Below are positions 8,640 to 16,673 of a stretch of DNA of 30,576 bases, in pieces (position 1 is the first letter of the stretch; each line of letters begins with the position of its first letter). This DNA is from Pseudomonadota bacterium. GTDB lineage: Bacteria > Pseudomonadota > Gammaproteobacteria > Halothiobacillales > Halothiobacillaceae. Under the pieces are notes generated by a model. That model searched no databases and had not been told where the DNA came from. It worked only from the letters and a program-made list of their open reading frames with translations. Both the position numbers and the translations under genes were made by a program. The stretch spans positions 1-30,576 of the forward strand of contig JAJYPA010000045.1 of NCBI GenBank assembly GCA_021795795.1, written 5' to 3'.

Positions 8640-9471
8640 AGGCTGTCTTGCCGTCAGTGGGTTTGTTCTCGGAAGGCATGGTTTCTACCATCTGTTGCAG
8701 CAGGCTGTGAACCGGGCAGCCGGCTTCGTGAATGCCGTACATCAGGTCGAGCATCGCCGGGGTCAGTTGGGCATCCGTTGAGGCCAGGGCATAACGGTTC
8801 ACCGCAATAATGCCGGTCACTGCATTGGCTGTGATGCCCAAATCATGACTGACCATGACGACTGTGGTTTGAGCATCCAGCCCGGTCAGGGTTTCGAGGA
8901 TGCATTGGCGGCCGTATGGGTCGATGTTCGAGAGCGGTTCGTCGAGAATTAGCAATTCTGGCTGGGTAATCAATGCCCGAGCGATCAGAACGCGCTGGCG
9001 CTGGCCACCGGACAGTTCATTCAAGCGGCGCTTGCCAAGATCCGACACACCTGCCCGGCGCATGGCGTGTTCGGCCTGTGCGCGTTCTTCGCGGGTGTAG
9101 CGGATACCACGGCGCTTTCCAAGCAGGCTATTTCCTTGGGCCAGTCCCATCAGAACAACCTGTTCGACCGAGGCGGGAAAGCCGGGCGAGGTGTTACTGT
9201 GCTGAGGCACGTAGCCGATGCGGTCGGGATTGGCACCGGGGCGTTCGCCAAAGATGCGCACCTCGCCCTCGGTCGGTGTGAGCAGACCCAGGATCAATCG
9301 CATGAGCGTGGTCTTGCCACCGCCATTGGGCCCGATGACGGCGATGAATTCACCACGCGCGATGTCGATGTTGATATCACTCAGCGCACGTGTGTTCTCA
9401 AAATCGAAAGCCACGTTACGCAGTTGAATGATCGGCTCCGGCGTGATGGCCTTTTGCGAGTGCGAGTCCAT
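8614..9471 (-). CDS. znuC: Zinc/manganese-type ABC transporter ATP-binding protein
   Basis: Cytoplasmic ATPase of 285 aa that powers the metal importer. Walker A GPNGGGKTT is at 47-55, the Q-loop Q90, the signature LSGGQ at 153-157, Walker B LLILDE at 173-178 and the switch His H209. The tail after residue 250 (GCPVH, CGNSHDTH) is rich in Cys and His and could bind metal. The start lies 7 bases after the znuA stop and has no obvious Shine-Dalgarno, which suggests translational coupling. Confidence 0.94.
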   Translation of the reverse strand: MDSHSQKAITPEPIIQLRNVAFDFENTRALSDINIDIARGEFIAVIGPNGGGKTTLMRLILGLLTPTEGEVRIFGERPGANPDRIGYVPQHSNTSPGFPASVEQVVLMGLAQGNSLLGKRRGIRYTREERAQAEHAMRRAGVSDLGKRRLNELSGGQRQRVLIARALITQPELLILDEPLSNIDPYGRQCILETLTGLDAQTTVVMVSHDLGITANAVTGIIAVNRYALASTDAQLTPAMLDLMYGIHEAGCPVHSLLQQMVETMPSENKPTDGKTACGNSHDTH

Positions 9472-9478
9472 GAAGTGG

Positions 9479-10360
9479 TTAACGCAGCGACTTGTTCAAT
9501 GCCGTGGCAATCGCTTCCATACCGGCAGGCCAGTCTTCTTGCAACGGGTCGATGGTTACCACCTCGCCACCGATGGAGTCGGCAATGGTTTTGGCGGCTT
9601 TCTGTGCGAATTGAGGTTCGATGAAAACGACCTTGATGTCGTTGTTCTTCGCATAATTGATCAGCTCGCCGAGTTGACGTGGACCGGGTTCCTTGCCTTC
9701 GATTTCGATGGGCACTTGGGTCAACCCGTAGGCTGCGGCGAAATAACCGAATGCCGGGTGAAACACGATAAATCGGGTCTGTTTGAGCGGATGATCGACC
9801 AGAGACTGCAAAATATCGCTATCGACCTCGTCGATTTTTCGGGCCAGCTTGGCATAGCCTTGCAGGTAATCGGCGGCGTGCGCGGGATCGGCCTTGATCA
9901 GCGCATCCCGAATATTCATGGCCTGAATGCGGACCAATACCGGCGATAACCAGATATGCGGATCAAGTCCCGTCCCTTTGGCTACATCATGAGCATGGTC
10001 GTGGCGCAGCATCGGCATCCGCTCGATGCCGCGAGCGGTATTTACCACAACCATTTTCGGGTTGGCTGCGGTAAAACGCGCTAACCAGGCCCGTTCGAGC
10101 GGTACGCCGATTTCCATGTACAGATCAGTCTTGGAAAGATCGGCAATCTGGCGTGGCGTGGGTTCGTAGGTTTCAGGCTCTGCATTGGCGGGGACCAGAA
10201 CCTCGACGGTCACATGATCACCCCCGATCATCTGCACGAAATATTTTTGGGGTGGAATGCTGACAGCCACGTCGATGGGCGATGCCGCCCAGACCGAAGC
10301 CGCAGCCAGGTTGAGAATCAGTAACAATGCAATCTGAAACGGTGCAAAGAAAAGACGCAT
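9479..10360 (-). CDS. znuA: Metal ABC transporter substrate-binding protein (ZnuA/TroA family)
   Basis: Periplasmic binding protein of 293 aa, with a signal peptide ending near VWAA (residues 23-26) and no lipobox. Cluster A-I metal-binding proteins use three His plus Asp or Glu. Visible here are H135 (DPHIWL), H201 (FHPAFGYFA) and D271 (IDPL). The first position, normally His in a P-H-x-Y-E-P context, is E63 in EPETYEPTP. A short His-rich loop, HDHAH (120-124), sits where ZnuA proteins carry their variable His loop. These features support a zinc-type importer with a changed site; manganese is possible. First gene of the run, with a Zur-like palindrome about 60-70 bases upstream. Confidence 0.92.
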   Translation of the reverse strand: MRLFFAPFQIALLLILNLAAASVWAASPIDVAVSIPPQKYFVQMIGGDHVTVEVLVPANAEPETYEPTPRQIADLSKTDLYMEIGVPLERAWLARFTAANPKMVVVNTARGIERMPMLRHDHAHDVAKGTGLDPHIWLSPVLVRIQAMNIRDALIKADPAHAADYLQGYAKLARKIDEVDSDILQSLVDHPLKQTRFIVFHPAFGYFAAAYGLTQVPIEIEGKEPGPRQLGELINYAKNNDIKVVFIEPQFAQKAAKTIADSIGGEVVTIDPLQEDWPAGMEAIATALNKSLR

Positions 10361-10418
10361 GGCAAACTCTTTGTTAGATGATTGAGGGAACGGAGCGAAG
10401 GTTCAAAGAATATTTTGG

Positions 10419-10432
10419 TACATTATAACGTA
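10419..10432. promoter_or_regulatory. Zur-like operator upstream of znuA
   Basis: TACATTATAACGTA is an imperfect palindrome (6 of 7 pairs) resembling the core of gammaproteobacterial Zur sites (TGTTATAATATAACA). It lies 59-72 bases upstream of znuA in the AT-rich divergent region shared with scpB. Fur or MntR binding is an alternative. Confidence 0.45.
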
Positions 10433-10489
10433 TTTATCAGCACACAAAGCGCATATATTCTTGGCCAAGGTGAAAACCAGGGTGAAACC

Positions 10490-10516
10490 ATGAACGATCA
10501 GGAAGCGAAACATTGA
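10490..10516 (+). CDS. Eight-codon upstream ORF overlapping the scpB start
   Basis: ATG at 10490 with CAGGGTGA upstream encodes MNDQEAKH; its TGA at 10514-10516 overlaps the scpB TTG start at 10513-10515. This could be a leader peptide that couples translation to the weak TTG. It could also be chance, or a sign that the annotated scpB start is wrong. Confidence 0.25.
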   Translation: MNDQEAKH

Positions 10517-11097
10517 ATCAGGAACTCACATTGGCACCGGATGCAGGAAAACAAGCCGCGCTGGCAGCGCTGATCGAGGCCTTGCTGCTGGCCAGCGACG
10601 CGCCCTTGAGTCTGGCGGATCTACAGCGGATGATCGGTTCCGAGACACCGGTTGCCACTTTGAGCGAAGCGTTGGCGCGGTTGCAAGCCCGGTACGATGC
10701 GCATCCGTTCATTGATCTTGAACGCCGCGAAGCGGCCGGTGTATCGAGCTGGCGACTGCTCGCCAATAATCAGATCGCGCCTTACCTCGCCCGCAGTGAA
10801 GCGCCACGGACCAGCCGCTATTCACGTGCCGTACTGGAAACACTGGCGCTGATTGCATGGCGGCAGCCCATTACCCGTGGGGAAATCGAAGCCGTGCGTG
10901 GCGTGAGCGTCAATCCACAGATCATCCGTACTTTGGTCGAGCGTGGCTGGATCCGGTCGGTCGGCCACAAGGACACACCGGGCAAACCGGAACTATTGGG
11001 CACCACGGCACAGTTTCTTCAGGATTTCGGCCTCGATTCTCTGGCGTCCCTGCCGACGTTCGACGACTTCGTGCACCAAGGCACGATGGACGTGTAA
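10513..11097 (+). CDS. scpB: Segregation and condensation protein B
   Basis: Subunit of the SMC-ScpA-ScpB chromosome-organising complex (194 aa). It has two winged-helix domains: about 15-90 (LIEALLLASDAPLSLADL) and about 95-175 (YSRAVLETLALIAWRQPITRGEIEAVRGV, GWIRSVGHKDTPGKPELLGTT), the latter containing the strongly conserved ScpB segments. Translation appears to start at TTG, with AGGA about 9 nt upstream. scpA, usually directly upstream, is absent here; the upstream neighbour is the divergent znu operon. Confidence 0.93.
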   Translation: MNQELTLAPDAGKQAALAALIEALLLASDAPLSLADLQRMIGSETPVATLSEALARLQARYDAHPFIDLERREAAGVSSWRLLANNQIAPYLARSEAPRTSRYSRAVLETLALIAWRQPITRGEIEAVRGVSVNPQIIRTLVERGWIRSVGHKDTPGKPELLGTTAQFLQDFGLDSLASLPTFDDFVHQGTMDV

Positions 11098-11202
11098 CAG
11101 CCTCGATTTTGTCTTTGTCATGTCCGCAAATCGAGCAGCAAAACTTTCTCCTGACAGGGGAATTACGGTACCTTTCGCGCCAGATTTGAAGAGAAGATAC
11201 TC

Positions 11203-11334
11203 ATGAATTTAATGAAAACATTCGTACTTGGACGGCGGGCGGCCCATGCGCGCGCCCGGTCGCTGGGCAAGGAGCTGGATAATGTTCGGCGCAAAGAGCC
11301 TGCGAGATCCTCGCCTTCTGCCTGTACGGCCTGA
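11203..11334 (+). CDS. Short basic ORF of 43 aa, doubtful
   Basis: ATG at 11203 with GAAGAGAAG upstream opens a 43-codon frame, Arg/Ala-rich (GRRAAHARARSLGKELDNVRR). It fills part of the 263-base scpB-ubiA gap. A shift to the ubiA frame near its end would read EILAFCLYGLIGYLRPEVA, a plausible membrane helix that runs straight into UbiA, so it may be a decayed small membrane protein. No family is recognised. Confidence 0.2.
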   Translation: MNLMKTFVLGRRAAHARARSLGKELDNVRRKEPARSSPSACTA

Positions 11335-11360
11335 TTGGCTATCTACGTCCAGAGGTCGCC

Positions 11361-12233
11361 TTGACTCATTTTCTGCAACTCATCCGGAATCGTCTGCCGC
11401 TCTATATCGCGCTGACGCGCTTAAACCGCCCGATTGGCATTTATCTCTTGCTGTGGCCGACATGGTGGGCCCTGTGGTTGGCGGCAGGCGGTGTGCCCGA
11501 TTGGCGTCTGCTCGTGATTTTTACGCTGGGCGTGGTGGTGATGCGTTCGGCAGGATGTGCCATCAACGATTACGCCGACAGACATGTGGATGGGCATGTG
11601 GCGCGCACGAAAAACCGCCCGCTGGCGGCCGGGCTGATCCGACCGAGTGAGGCGGTTGGCGTATTCGTGTTCCTGTCACTGGTGGGGTTGGTTCTGGTGC
11701 TGCAACTCAATACCACGACGATTCTGCTTTCGATCGTGGCATTGATTCTGGCGGCTACCTATCCCTTCGGTAAACGCTTTCACCACTTGCCGCAGGTTCA
11801 ACTCGGTATGGCGTTCGGCTGGGCCATTCCAATGGCATTTGCCGCCCAGACCGGAACGGTTCCCATGGTTGGCTGGTTGCTGTTCCTCGCCAATATGTTC
11901 TGGACGGTGGCCTACGACACACTGTATGCGATGGCTGATCGGGAGGACGATCTGAAGGTAGGCGTGAAATCGACTGCCGTGCTGTTCGGTCGCTTCGATT
12001 TGCTGATCGTGAGCGCGCTGTATGTCGCCACATTGGCGACCCTGATCCTGATCGGCGTGATTCAGGGGTTCGGTCTGATCCCGTTCATTGCGCTGTTGTT
12101 GGCCGCCGTCAGTGCGGTATGGATTGTGTATTCCGCCCGGGACCGCGACCCCGCGCATTGCGTTCGTGCCTTTCTGCGGAATAACGTATTCGGCGCTCTG
12201 GTGATGATCGCCTTGCTGCTGGCTTATTCTTGA
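11361..12233 (+). CDS. ubiA: 4-hydroxybenzoate polyprenyltransferase
   Basis: Inner-membrane prenyltransferase (290 aa, about eight to nine TM helices) that attaches the polyprenyl tail to 4-hydroxybenzoate in ubiquinone synthesis. The first Asp-rich motif, NDYADRHVDGH, has N69, D70, D73 and D77. The second, YDTLYAMADREDD, has D186, D193, D196 and D197. RTKNRPL follows the first motif as in E. coli UbiA, and the length matches. The start is TTG at 11361 with AGAGGT upstream; no ATG is available in frame upstream before a stop. ubiC is not adjacent. The end overlaps the convergent RND permease gene by 10 bases. Confidence 0.95.
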   Translation: MTHFLQLIRNRLPLYIALTRLNRPIGIYLLLWPTWWALWLAAGGVPDWRLLVIFTLGVVVMRSAGCAINDYADRHVDGHVARTKNRPLAAGLIRPSEAVGVFVFLSLVGLVLVLQLNTTTILLSIVALILAATYPFGKRFHHLPQVQLGMAFGWAIPMAFAAQTGTVPMVGWLLFLANMFWTVAYDTLYAMADREDDLKVGVKSTAVLFGRFDLLIVSALYVATLATLILIGVIQGFGLIPFIALLLAAVSAVWIVYSARDRDPAHCVRAFLRNNVFGALVMIALLLAYS

Positions 12234-15200
12234 TTAGTTTGGGCCTGACCGACCACGGTCGATTCTTCCTCAGTACTCTTCTTTTTTCGTCCAGTCAGCC
12301 CCTCGGCTACCACGTAGAACGCCGGAGTGACATACAGCGTCAATAACTGGGAAAACACCAAACCACCGACAACGGCAATCCCTAGCGCCTGATGCGCTTC
12401 TGCCTGTGCTCCGAAGCCGACGGCAATGGGCAGGGTGCCCAGAATGGCGGCGAGTGTGGTCATCATGATCGGCCGGAAACGTACGGCGCAGGCATCGACC
12501 ATCGCATCAATCGCACTTTCGCCTTCTCGTCGTCGGTGGATGGCGAAATCTAGCATGATGATGCCGTTTTTCTTCACCAACCCCACCAGCATGATGATGC
12601 CGACAAAGCTGAACACATCGAGCGGTTGGTTGAACAGGTACAGCGAAGCCAGCGCGCCGAAGCCGGCCAGGGGCAGGGCGGTCAGGATGGTGAGTGGGTG
12701 AATGAAGTGTTCATACAGGATCGCAAGGATGACATAAATCACAAGAATGGTGGCACCGAGCAGTAACGGTAGCGTCTTGAGCGAGTCCTGGAATGCCTGC
12801 GCGGAACCGGCGAACTGGCCGCTGACATTCTGTGGCAGATGTTCCAATGCGGTTTGTTCAATGCCCCGGCTGACCTGATCGAGCGAATAGCCGGGCTTGA
12901 GATCGAACGACAGGGTGATCGACGGCAGTTGGCCGTAGTGGGTGATGGACAGCGGCCCGACGCCGGTTGAAAAGCGTGCCACCGCGCTCAAGGGGACTAG
13001 CGTGTTATTGCTGCCGGGCACGCTGATGGCGTCCAGCGCGGAGATGTCGTTCTGGTACTGCGGCGCCAGTTCAGCGATGACCTGATATTGATTGCTCGCG
13101 CCATAAATCGTACTGACCTGGGTGCCGCCAAACGCCAGATTCAGCGTCTGTTCGAGCGCGCTTGGGGTGACACCAAGCGCAGCGGCGCGTTCACGCAGGA
13201 TATCCACGTTGATCTGCGGGTTGCGGATTTGCAGGCTGGAATCGACACTCGTCACGCCGGGAACGGCACGCAGATAGGGTAGGAATGCCTGTGCGGCCTC
13301 GTTGAGCTGATCCTGATTGGTTGATTGCAGGACAAACTGATAGTTCGAATTCGAGGAAAGCGCACCGATTTGAATGGCGGGTGGTTCAATGAAGAAGGCG
13401 CGCGTCGATCCCAGACTATCGGAGAGTTTCGCCATGGTTTTGCGGAATTCCTGAATAACCGTGGTCAATGGCGCGCGTTCGCTGGCCGGTTTGAGCTGGA
13501 TCATCATAAAACCGACATTGCTGCCGCCACCGCCCGCGCCGCCCTGACCGGCATTCGACATGACGGTCAATACCGCGGGATTTTTCTGCAGTTCCCTGGA
13601 AATAATCTGTTGCTGATCTTTGAGCTGATCGAAGCTGATCCCTTCCGGATAGCTCAACATACCCATCACCATGCCGGTATCCGAACTGGGTATGAATGCC
13701 TTTTCAAGATGCTGGAAGAAAAAGACGGCACCCACAAGCGAACCGGCCGCCGTGAGCAGAATCAACCAGCGAAACTTCAGCGACCAGCGCAACGAACGGA
13801 CATAAGCCCGGGTGAGTGCGTTGAAACTGCGGCCAAACAGCCCCGGTTGAGGTGTAGCGGTGGCGTCGGTTTGCTTCTGCTCACGCATTCTGGCCAGCAA
13901 CATGGGCGTGAGCGAGAGGGCCACCAGCCCTGACATGAGAATCACGATACCGATCGTGGCACCGAACTCGAGGAACAATCTTCCGAGCAGGCCGCCCATC
14001 AGGATCAACGGCAGGAACACGGCAGCCAGCGAGAGCGTCATCGACAGAATAGTAAAGCTGATTTCCCGGCTGCCGATCAGTGCGGCCTGCATCGGGCTCT
14101 TGCCCATTTCGCGGTGGCGGGAAATGTTTTCGAGCATGACGACCGCATCATCCACAACAAAACCAACCGCGAGTGTCAGCGCCAACAGCGTCAGGATGTT
14201 CAGGCTGTAGCCGAGTAGATGCATGACGGCAAACGTACCCAGAATCGAGATCGGAATGGAAATCACCGCGATGAGCGTTTGTCGCCATTGACCGAGGAAC
14301 AGCCAGATCACCGCGGCGACCAGCAGACTCGCCAGAACCAGGGTGAATTCCACTTCATCGACAGCTGCCTGAACGTAAGTGGATTTGTCGTAGATGATCT
14401 GCATCTTGGCGCCGCCCGGTAGCGTCGCATTGAGCTTGGGTAGTGCGTCTCGGATTGCCTTGGCGATATCGACGGTATTGCTATCGGGCTGACGAACAAT
14501 GGCGAGAATGATGCCGCGCTCGTTGTTGATCCAGGTGGCGCGCGTGTTCTGCTGCACGCCGTCCTCCGCGTGCCCCAGCTGGTTGAGTTCGACCGGTGCG
14601 CCGTTGTTGTAGGTCACGATGAGCTTGTTGAATTGCGCCGCGTTGGTCAACTGGCCATCGACCTTGAGGTTATATGAGCGGCTCAGGCTTTGCAGGGTGC
14701 CCTGCGGCAGATTCGCATTTTTGCTGTCGATTGCACTGACCAGATTGGTCAGGGAAAGATTGCGCGCCTGCATGGCATACGGGTTCAGAAGAAGCCGCAC
14801 GGCGTAGGTTTGACCACCGAACACCCGCACTTCCGAAACGCCCGGAATGGACTGCAACTTCACCGCCAGTTGCTGTTCGGCAAAGGCATCGAGTTGGTAC
14901 AGCGGCATATCGGGGGCGGATAAACCGATAAAGACGATGGGGCTACTGGTCGGGTTCTGTTGCCGCACGGTCGGCTGTTGGGTCATCGTGCTGGGGAAGA
15001 AGCGTGCGGCCTGTGTGACCGCGGCTTGCGTGTCCTGCGTGGCGGCATTGATGTCGCGACTTAAATCGAATTGCAGGGTAATGCGGGTCGTGCCCGTGCT
15101 ATTGACCGAGTTGACGGACAGCAGACCGGGAATCCCCGAAAACGCCTGTTCCATCGGCGAGGCGACGGCACTGGCCATGAGTTCGGCACTGGCACCGGGC

Positions 15201-15367
15201 AGGCTGGCGGAAACCGAGACCGTCGGGAATGCGACATTCGGCAGCATGGCGACCGGCAATGCCCGCCAGGCAAACACGCCAAATAGAATCAATGCGGCAA
15301 AGAGTACGGTTGTCATGACCGGGCGCCGAATGAACGGCGCGGCCAGGTTGCCGATTGCGTTACTCAT
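12224..15367 (-). CDS. RND efflux permease, hydrophobe/amphiphile exporter type
   Basis: Inner-membrane proton antiporter of 1047 aa, with the usual twelve TM helices and two large periplasmic domains. Proton-relay residues are visible: D406-D407 in GFVVDDAVVMLENI (TM4) and K932/K933 in VGLVKKNGIIMLDF (TM10). The N-terminus (FIRRPVMTTVLFAALILFG) and PGVSEVRVFG segments are typical of the AcrB/MdtB/MdtC group. The periplasmic insertion QGGAGGGGSNVGF (608-620) is unusually Gly-rich. It is the last gene of a TolC-MFP-RND operon and overlaps the MFP gene by 8 bases. Substrates (drugs, dyes, solvents or metabolites) cannot be predicted. Confidence 0.96.
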   Translation of the reverse strand: MSNAIGNLAAPFIRRPVMTTVLFAALILFGVFAWRALPVAMLPNVAFPTVSVSASLPGASAELMASAVASPMEQAFSGIPGLLSVNSVNSTGTTRITLQFDLSRDINAATQDTQAAVTQAARFFPSTMTQQPTVRQQNPTSSPIVFIGLSAPDMPLYQLDAFAEQQLAVKLQSIPGVSEVRVFGGQTYAVRLLLNPYAMQARNLSLTNLVSAIDSKNANLPQGTLQSLSRSYNLKVDGQLTNAAQFNKLIVTYNNGAPVELNQLGHAEDGVQQNTRATWINNERGIILAIVRQPDSNTVDIAKAIRDALPKLNATLPGGAKMQIIYDKSTYVQAAVDEVEFTLVLASLLVAAVIWLFLGQWRQTLIAVISIPISILGTFAVMHLLGYSLNILTLLALTLAVGFVVDDAVVMLENISRHREMGKSPMQAALIGSREISFTILSMTLSLAAVFLPLILMGGLLGRLFLEFGATIGIVILMSGLVALSLTPMLLARMREQKQTDATATPQPGLFGRSFNALTRAYVRSLRWSLKFRWLILLTAAGSLVGAVFFFQHLEKAFIPSSDTGMVMGMLSYPEGISFDQLKDQQQIISRELQKNPAVLTVMSNAGQGGAGGGGSNVGFMMIQLKPASERAPLTTVIQEFRKTMAKLSDSLGSTRAFFIEPPAIQIGALSSNSNYQFVLQSTNQDQLNEAAQAFLPYLRAVPGVTSVDSSLQIRNPQINVDILRERAAALGVTPSALEQTLNLAFGGTQVSTIYGASNQYQVIAELAPQYQNDISALDAISVPGSNNTLVPLSAVARFSTGVGPLSITHYGQLPSITLSFDLKPGYSLDQVSRGIEQTALEHLPQNVSGQFAGSAQAFQDSLKTLPLLLGATILVIYVILAILYEHFIHPLTILTALPLAGFGALASLYLFNQPLDVFSFVGIIMLVGLVKKNGIIMLDFAIHRRREGESAIDAMVDACAVRFRPIMMTTLAAILGTLPIAVGFGAQAEAHQALGIAVVGGLVFSQLLTLYVTPAFYVVAEGLTGRKKKSTEEESTVVGQAQTNQE

Positions 15368-16673
15368 TGCTCGAACTACCTGGGTGCGATGCAGGTTCTG
15401 CTTTTAGCTGCTCAGAACTTTGGCCTTTCTTGTTACTTGTCTTTTCAAGCGCAACCGCCATGCCGGGTGCGATTCGGGCGGGTAGGGGATAGATGACTTT
15501 TGCATCGGCGGGCAGGCTGCCTGCGGGCAGGGCGGCTTCGTTCGACGTGTTCCTGGCGGGGGAAACTGTCTGCATTTCTACTTTGCCATTCTTGTATAGG
15601 TAGACAAACATGCCCTGGTCGCCAATCTGTACGGCAGCCGCGGGCAGAACCTGCGCATCGGGGATTTGACCCAGCGTGAGGCGTGCCGTCACGAACTGAC
15701 CGGGCCAGAGCGAACCGTCGCGGTTGTCGATCAACCCCTGCAGACGGATGGTACCGGTACCGGCGCTGATGCTGTTGTCGATGAAGCTCAAGTGCCCCTT
15801 GCCGAGTACGAGATCGGCGTGTTCATCCAGAATCTCGACGGTCGGCGGCGGTACGCTCTTTTCTCCCGGCTTGGTTTGCCCCAGCCCCGGCCATTCCTCG
15901 CGGAGTGCTTGCAAGACCGATTGCGGCAGGCTGAAATTCACCAACAGTTCACGATTGGAAACGAGGGTCGACAATGCGGTGTTGTTGGCGACGACGAGAT
16001 TGCCGGGCTGGAGCGAAATTTCCCCCAGTCGTCCGGTAATCGGCGCCCGGATCTTGGTGTAGGCGAGGTTGATTTGCGCCGTCTGAATGGCGGCCTCATC
16101 CTGAGCGATCAGTGCGTTGGCGGCCATGGCCGTGGCGACGGCCTGATCGTACGACTGACGCGTGACGTACTCCTTTTCGACCAAGGGCTTGAGTTGCTGG
16201 ACCTGCTGGGCGGCATAGCGCGCCTGGGCGCGGTCGCCTTCGAGTTTGGCCCGAGCAGAAAGCAACGCCGTTTCGAAGGGTTGTGCATCGAGCGAGAAGA
16301 GCAGATCGCCCTTTTCGACCTGCTGACCGGATTGCACGTGCACGGCATCAATGGTGCCACTGACCTGCGGCGTCAGAGTGACGGCGTTCGGACTTGCCAA
16401 CGTGCCCGCCGCGGTCATGGTGATGGGTACCGTTCGAACGCTGGGCGTGATGACGGACACTTTCGTGATCATCATCCCCGGCATTCCTGATGCGGGTTTC
16501 TCCGTTTTTGCTTTTTCCTTCTCGGCCGATTTATCCGTTGCTGTCTGGTTCTGGCAGCCACCCAAGGCCAGAATGGACAGTACGGCGAAGATGGTCAGGA
16601 GGCGGCTCTTGATTCCGATCATCGGGCGACGGATGGGCTCTGCTTGCAATTTGAGTCGGCGGCGCATAGTCAT
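15360..16673 (-). CDS. RND efflux periplasmic adaptor (membrane fusion lipoprotein)
   Basis: Adaptor of 437 aa linking the RND pump to the outer-membrane channel. A lipobox LALGGC places the lipidated Cys at residue 40, so it should be anchored in the inner membrane facing the periplasm. The lipoyl half-motif VSGTIDAVHVQSGQQVEKGDLLFSLD and the partner IRAPITGRLGE flank an alpha-helical hairpin rich in Gln/Ala. A beta-barrel and membrane-proximal domain follow. The C-terminal tail is Ser/Lys-rich. Its start overlaps the TolC-like stop in ATGA form (16670-16673), indicating translational coupling. Confidence 0.94.
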   Translation of the reverse strand: MTMRRRLKLQAEPIRRPMIGIKSRLLTIFAVLSILALGGCQNQTATDKSAEKEKAKTEKPASGMPGMMITKVSVITPSVRTVPITMTAAGTLASPNAVTLTPQVSGTIDAVHVQSGQQVEKGDLLFSLDAQPFETALLSARAKLEGDRAQARYAAQQVQQLKPLVEKEYVTRQSYDQAVATAMAANALIAQDEAAIQTAQINLAYTKIRAPITGRLGEISLQPGNLVVANNTALSTLVSNRELLVNFSLPQSVLQALREEWPGLGQTKPGEKSVPPPTVEILDEHADLVLGKGHLSFIDNSISAGTGTIRLQGLIDNRDGSLWPGQFVTARLTLGQIPDAQVLPAAAVQIGDQGMFVYLYKNGKVEMQTVSPARNTSNEAALPAGSLPADAKVIYPLPARIAPGMAVALEKTSNKKGQSSEQLKAEPASHPGSSSNE

